Source: Eubacterium sp. CAG:248 (GTDB taxonomy: Bacteria > Bacillota > Clostridia > Lachnospirales > Lachnospiraceae). Taken from it: 15,556 bases of DNA. Position numbers and translations under genes: made by a program. Under the pieces are notes generated by a model. It saw nothing but the letters and a program-made list of their open reading frames with translations, had not been told where the DNA came from and made no database searches. The stretch spans positions 1-15,556 of the forward strand of contig FR886194.1 in the NCBI GenBank assembly GCA_000436475.1, in the 5' to 3' direction. This document shows, piece after piece, positions 13,601 through 15,556 of the stretch; position 1 is the first letter of the stretch; the number at the start of each line of letters is the position of its first letter.

Positions 13601-14307
13601 TAAGTATTATAATCCGGTGTTTCTTCTATATTATTCTGATTATTCCTGATGTTATCAGAAGCTGCATACACGCACTTAGATGTACCTGCTTCTATAAGCT
13701 GTACTGCTGCCATAGCAGCTATCCCGATATATATACAGACTGTCATTATCCTTTTATCAAATCTGTTCTTTCCCTTGTCATACCTTACAAATATATAGAG
13801 TGCAAGCACAGTTATGATCTTATCAGGAAAATCAATATAAAATTGTCCTGCAATGTGGCTTAATAAATCATTAAAGCCTATTCCTAAAAGTGACTCAACA
13901 ACTCCATCACCCCATATATTGTTGGTATAACCATTAAAAAACATATAATTAAAAATCATGGAAATAACACACGAAACAAGTGCAATATAAAAGCTTGATG
14001 TCAGTGCACCAAGCAGTGTTTTCATATAATCCTTACTTATGCAGATGCCCGCAATAACTGCTATAGAAACACTTACTATGGCATAACAGGCATACGTCCA
14101 CGAATATATTATAGAATAAAGAATATTAAGAGTAACTCCAACGATAACACCGCATACAGGTCCGCATACATAAGTGGCTGCAACTGTCCCCAGTGAATCA
14201 AGCCATAATGGAAGCCTGAGCTGTCCAGCAACACACTTACCTGCCAGATTTAACAACACACACATTATTATAAACACGCTTATTGTATACCATTTATTTT
14301 TCTTCAT
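10660..14307 (-). CDS. Membrane sensor: membrane domain, Reg_prop propeller, Y_Y_Y, HD-GYP phosphodiesterase
   Basis: A 1215-residue multi-domain signalling protein. Residues 1-175: about five membrane helices with LPLWLDSLGTVAATYVCGPVCGVIVGV, like ECF S-component-type modules. A further helix lies near 187-204. Residues 235-850: Reg_prop-type propeller repeats, for example NDGILWIGTYGGLYRYNG, EEGRLWIGTNDGGVSI and KNNMWICTTGKGIY. Residues 890-945: Y_Y_Y-like domain. Helix 971-990, then a short coiled segment 995-1015. Residues 1020-1195: HD-GYP with HDIGK (1069-1073), HHERYDGKGYMYGLKG (1122-1137), ADTFDAM and TQFDP. HD-GYP enzymes hydrolyse c-di-GMP; the metal ligands look intact, but the third residue of the GYP motif is M. 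The ATG follows GGAG. First gene of a unit with the overlapping BMP gene. Likely couples an outside signal to c-di-GMP turnover. Confidence 0.85.
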   Translation of the reverse strand: MKKNKWYTISVFIIMCVLLNLAGKCVAGQLRLPLWLDSLGTVAATYVCGPVCGVIVGVTLNILYSIIYSWTYACYAIVSVSIAVIAGICISKDYMKTLLGALTSSFYIALVSCVISMIFNYMFFNGYTNNIWGDGVVESLLGIGFNDLLSHIAGQFYIDFPDKIITVLALYIFVRYDKGKNRFDKRIMTVCIYIGIAAMAAVQLIEAGTSKCVYAASDNIRNNQNNIEETPDYNTYLQTVYGRENGIPGGRANDIAQTNDGILWIGTYGGLYRYNGTEFKWVDEYASVKTVNCLYKDEEGRLWIGTNDGGVSIMIDETIINVVSEKEGLSADSVKCITQGSDGDYYIGTTGAMSVVSLAGGLTVKSYIDDIKYAVSADSDKNGNIAVVSDNGQLSIVKNAAVISEYSASDGGRYTTCSFDDAGMLYVGTSKGNIDKYNINNNAYVLTESISCNELNNIKEIYFVDNTLTENATLFVCADNGIGYYDSKNQFINIDTGSFNNSIDHMTADYQGNLWFTSSRLGLLRLSRSAFTQLNYEYNDENLVVNTVTMWNGNYYIGTDSGIAVSYAAAGSITADSDYIQKLDSDLNELVNKLVKELDNVRIRCITTDSKNNMWICTTGKGIYEVTYSGEIIRYDENNGLSGNRYRTITELSDNTMLAAGDTGLSYIVDEAVTGNMGYSMKNSKVLCTLETDIPDYGRVILAGTDGNGIEVISDGRVIDNYDKDDGLSSAVILRMVKNDSGEGIFIVTSNSLCYMDKSGIIRILDNFPYYNNYNVVNGNNDNLFVLGSAGIYVVDKNALLSGKELDYKLLNGDCGLERALTPNAWDYIDVNNNMYMSTDDGVMIVNLNDYSARIRSYRIQMKSVKVDGESLRVKRGEELYIDSKAQMIEMFPEIINYSVNTPYVSIYLEGYDAEPRIILQSDLTNIIYMNIPVGTYTFHLSVLDENGKVPISENTYTIIKEAKIYDYWWFKVYMVGIFALIVAYLTWIIFHTQIKRTLDFQKKELEFVKKQLEMGNETVLTIARTVDAKDVNTSQHSLRVSEYSVMIAKELGYTDEECENLRKAALLHDIGKIGIPDRILNKPERLTDEEYAIMKSHVEKGAEILKSFTLVNHVEEGALYHHERYDGKGYMYGLKGEEIPLNARIIGIADTFDAMTANRVYRKKLDKDYVLGEIRRGSGTQFDPELVDIMLRLINSGRIDIDSLYKGGEADEDK

Positions 14308-14534
14308 AGGCTTTTCTCCGTTCCGTATGCTGTATTATCCTTTGGCTGTTGTGTTTAATGCATCCTGACTGCTATATATGTTTTCAATGCATAATTTATG
14401 CATATCAGTAATGATTCAACTTTTATACTCTACCATAATAAAGTTATAATTATTATATCAAAAAAATAAATAACTGACAATGTATAAACGATTATTCTTT
14501 TGTATTATACCTTGTCTAATCTTTTCCAACAATT
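14308..14534. promoter_or_regulatory. Upstream region of the sensor gene with a 17-bp palindrome
   Basis: No gene is supported here. A perfect palindrome, ATGCATAA-t-TTATGCAT (14387-14403), lies about 80 nt upstream of the sensor start and overlaps the likely promoter region. It is a good candidate operator. TTGAAT and CATAAA on the minus strand nearby do not have a convincing spacing, so the promoter itself is not placed. The rest is AT-rich spacer. Confidence 0.4.
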
Positions 14535-14537
14535 AAA

Positions 14538-14585
14538 GATAGAAAGTATAATCGGAGCTTTTCCTCCAATATACAACTTTCTATT
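14538..14585. terminator. Stem-loop between potD-like gene and sensor gene
   Basis: ATAGAAAGT (14539-14547) pairs with ACTTTCTAT (14576-14584), then ATA/TAT and GGAG/CTCC (14554-14557, 14564-14567) close a 6-nt loop. It lies about 70 nt past the stop of the potD-like gene and is followed by U-rich sequence on both strands (weakly on minus). Likely the terminator of the potD-like transcript. Confidence 0.5.
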
Positions 14586-14653
14586 CTCTGTTTTTATAAT
14601 GATTTTTATAATAATTTTTATAATAATATTATATGTAAGAATATCCTATACAT

Positions 14654-15556
14654 TTATATTTTCTTATGTCTTATGACATCCGCAATTCTTAGTACTATAA
14701 CAGCTACGATAACAACGGCTGCGACAATCCATACCCAGACTGGTACATTATGAATATTAAAACACCTTACATTTATCCACATCTGATTAATTCTCGCTGT
14801 TTCGTCATTATCAAAATACTGCATAATAGCACTTCTATGCATTACTTCTTCCGTTGGATACTGTGCTGACAACATTCCTTCTGTCTGTGCCTTAGATGTT
14901 CTTAATATATATCTTGAATCATTAGATACTCCTGAGAAGAAATATCCTAAAGAATAATCTATTGCATCATCCTCACTTATTGTATCATCCTCTTCCATAA
15001 GTGACTCAAGACCATAATTCCATTTTAAATAATCATATATAACAGGACTCTGACCACCTGATATAACTGATGTATAGCCAATATAGTACATATTTCTTAC
15101 TGCATTTTCTGGCATAGATACGAAATTAACAAATGCTTCTGCTGCCTTCTTCTTTTCTGAATTACCATTAATTCCTGATTTTAACATTGCCCAGCCATCA
15201 AAATACATATTAGTACATTCTTCTGGAATAGCAAAATTAAGCTCGACATCATTAGCTTCTGCCTGCTGCATTATGTATACAGCATCACCTGACCACTGAT
15301 AGCCAGCACTGATCTTACCTGTAATAGCATCAATCTTACCACTGTCAGTTTCAAATGAATATACATTATCTTTAACCTGCTGAAGATATTCTAATACTTC
15401 ATCAACTGTATCCTTTGATGTGTCATTCATCTCCTCTGACAGCTTATCAGTATAATCTGCCTGATTGATAAAATCCTGTGACCTTAACTTATCAGACTTG
15501 ATTGCACCAATTGCCGCAAACATAGTATCTCTTACATTATCCTTAACAGTAATCAT
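14654..15556 (-). CDS. PotD-like polyamine-binding protein, C-terminal part, with C-terminal membrane helix
   Basis: Extracellular solute-binding protein of the spermidine/putrescine type (SBP_bac family), which hands polyamines to a PotABC transporter. The frame is open at the right edge, so the ATG at the last bases is internal. The 300 residues begin near the ligand-binding MITVKDNVRDTMFAAIGAI and include YQWSGDAVYIMQQAE, FAIPEECTNMYFDGWAMLKS, AEAFVNFVSMPENAVRNMYYIGYTSVISGG, all PotD features. The C-terminus has a helix VPVWVWIVAAVVIVAVIVLRIAD followed by basic RHKKI, a membrane anchor not present in classic PotD. This suggests the protein is a fusion such as the PotC-PotD permease/binding proteins known in Firmicutes, but the N-terminal part is outside the window. 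Residual context: potA/potB genes should lie to the right. Confidence 0.85.
   Translation of the reverse strand: MITVKDNVRDTMFAAIGAIKSDKLRSQDFINQADYTDKLSEEMNDTSKDTVDEVLEYLQQVKDNVYSFETDSGKIDAITGKISAGYQWSGDAVYIMQQAEANDVELNFAIPEECTNMYFDGWAMLKSGINGNSEKKKAAEAFVNFVSMPENAVRNMYYIGYTSVISGGQSPVIYDYLKWNYGLESLMEEDDTISEDDAIDYSLGYFFSGVSNDSRYILRTSKAQTEGMLSAQYPTEEVMHRSAIMQYFDNDETARINQMWINVRCFNIHNVPVWVWIVAAVVIVAVIVLRIADVIRHKKI

Overview
The window is AT-rich bacterial DNA with strong AAGGAGG-type ribosome binding sites and TTGACA/TATAAT promoters. Gene content (YtrA-type GntR/ABC operon, VanH-like D-lactate dehydrogenase, DUF2798 protein, HD-GYP protein with a beta-propeller sensor, permease-type sugar symporter) points to a low-GC Clostridia member, most likely Lachnospiraceae. 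That assignment is inference; no rRNA or other decisive marker is present. No tRNA, rRNA, CRISPR array, phage gene or transposase was seen.

Left part (1-1741): the 5' end of a GPH-type sugar:cation symporter runs off the left edge on the minus strand. A 1.3-kb stretch follows with no ordinary gene. It holds a large AT-rich hairpin, two tandem promoter-RBS-peptide cassettes that each encode a 27-residue peptide, and a short minus-strand remnant resembling DUF3791. None of the larger ORFs covers this stretch.

Middle part (1742-8434): a D-2-hydroxyacid (D-lactate type) dehydrogenase on the minus strand lies back to back with an autoregulated gntR-ABC ATPase-ABC permease operon. A 139-bp MITE-like palindromic element separates that operon from a maltose/galactoside O-acetyltransferase gene. 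Next come a GNAT acetyltransferase and an HxlR regulator (minus strand), then a MarR regulator and a TSUP/TauE-SafE exporter (plus strand). The dehydrogenase, the GNAT and the TSUP gene each carry a similar 5' leader: a stem-loop, a loop that can pair with a downstream tail (in two of three), and a shared GCGCAGAAA-GAGG tail ending in the ribosome binding site. This looks like a family of cis-acting RNA elements and is the main candidate for something undescribed.

Right part (8772-15556), all minus strand: a DUF2798 membrane protein whose ribosome binding site is sequestered in a leader hairpin; a membrane-anchored BMP/PnrA-like binding protein overlapping the 3' end of a 1215-residue membrane sensor (membrane domain, Reg_prop propeller, Y_Y_Y domain, HD-GYP output); and the C-terminal part of a PotD-like polyamine-binding protein with a C-terminal membrane helix. 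The sensor and BMP genes form one unit and may couple an extracellular ligand to c-di-GMP hydrolysis.
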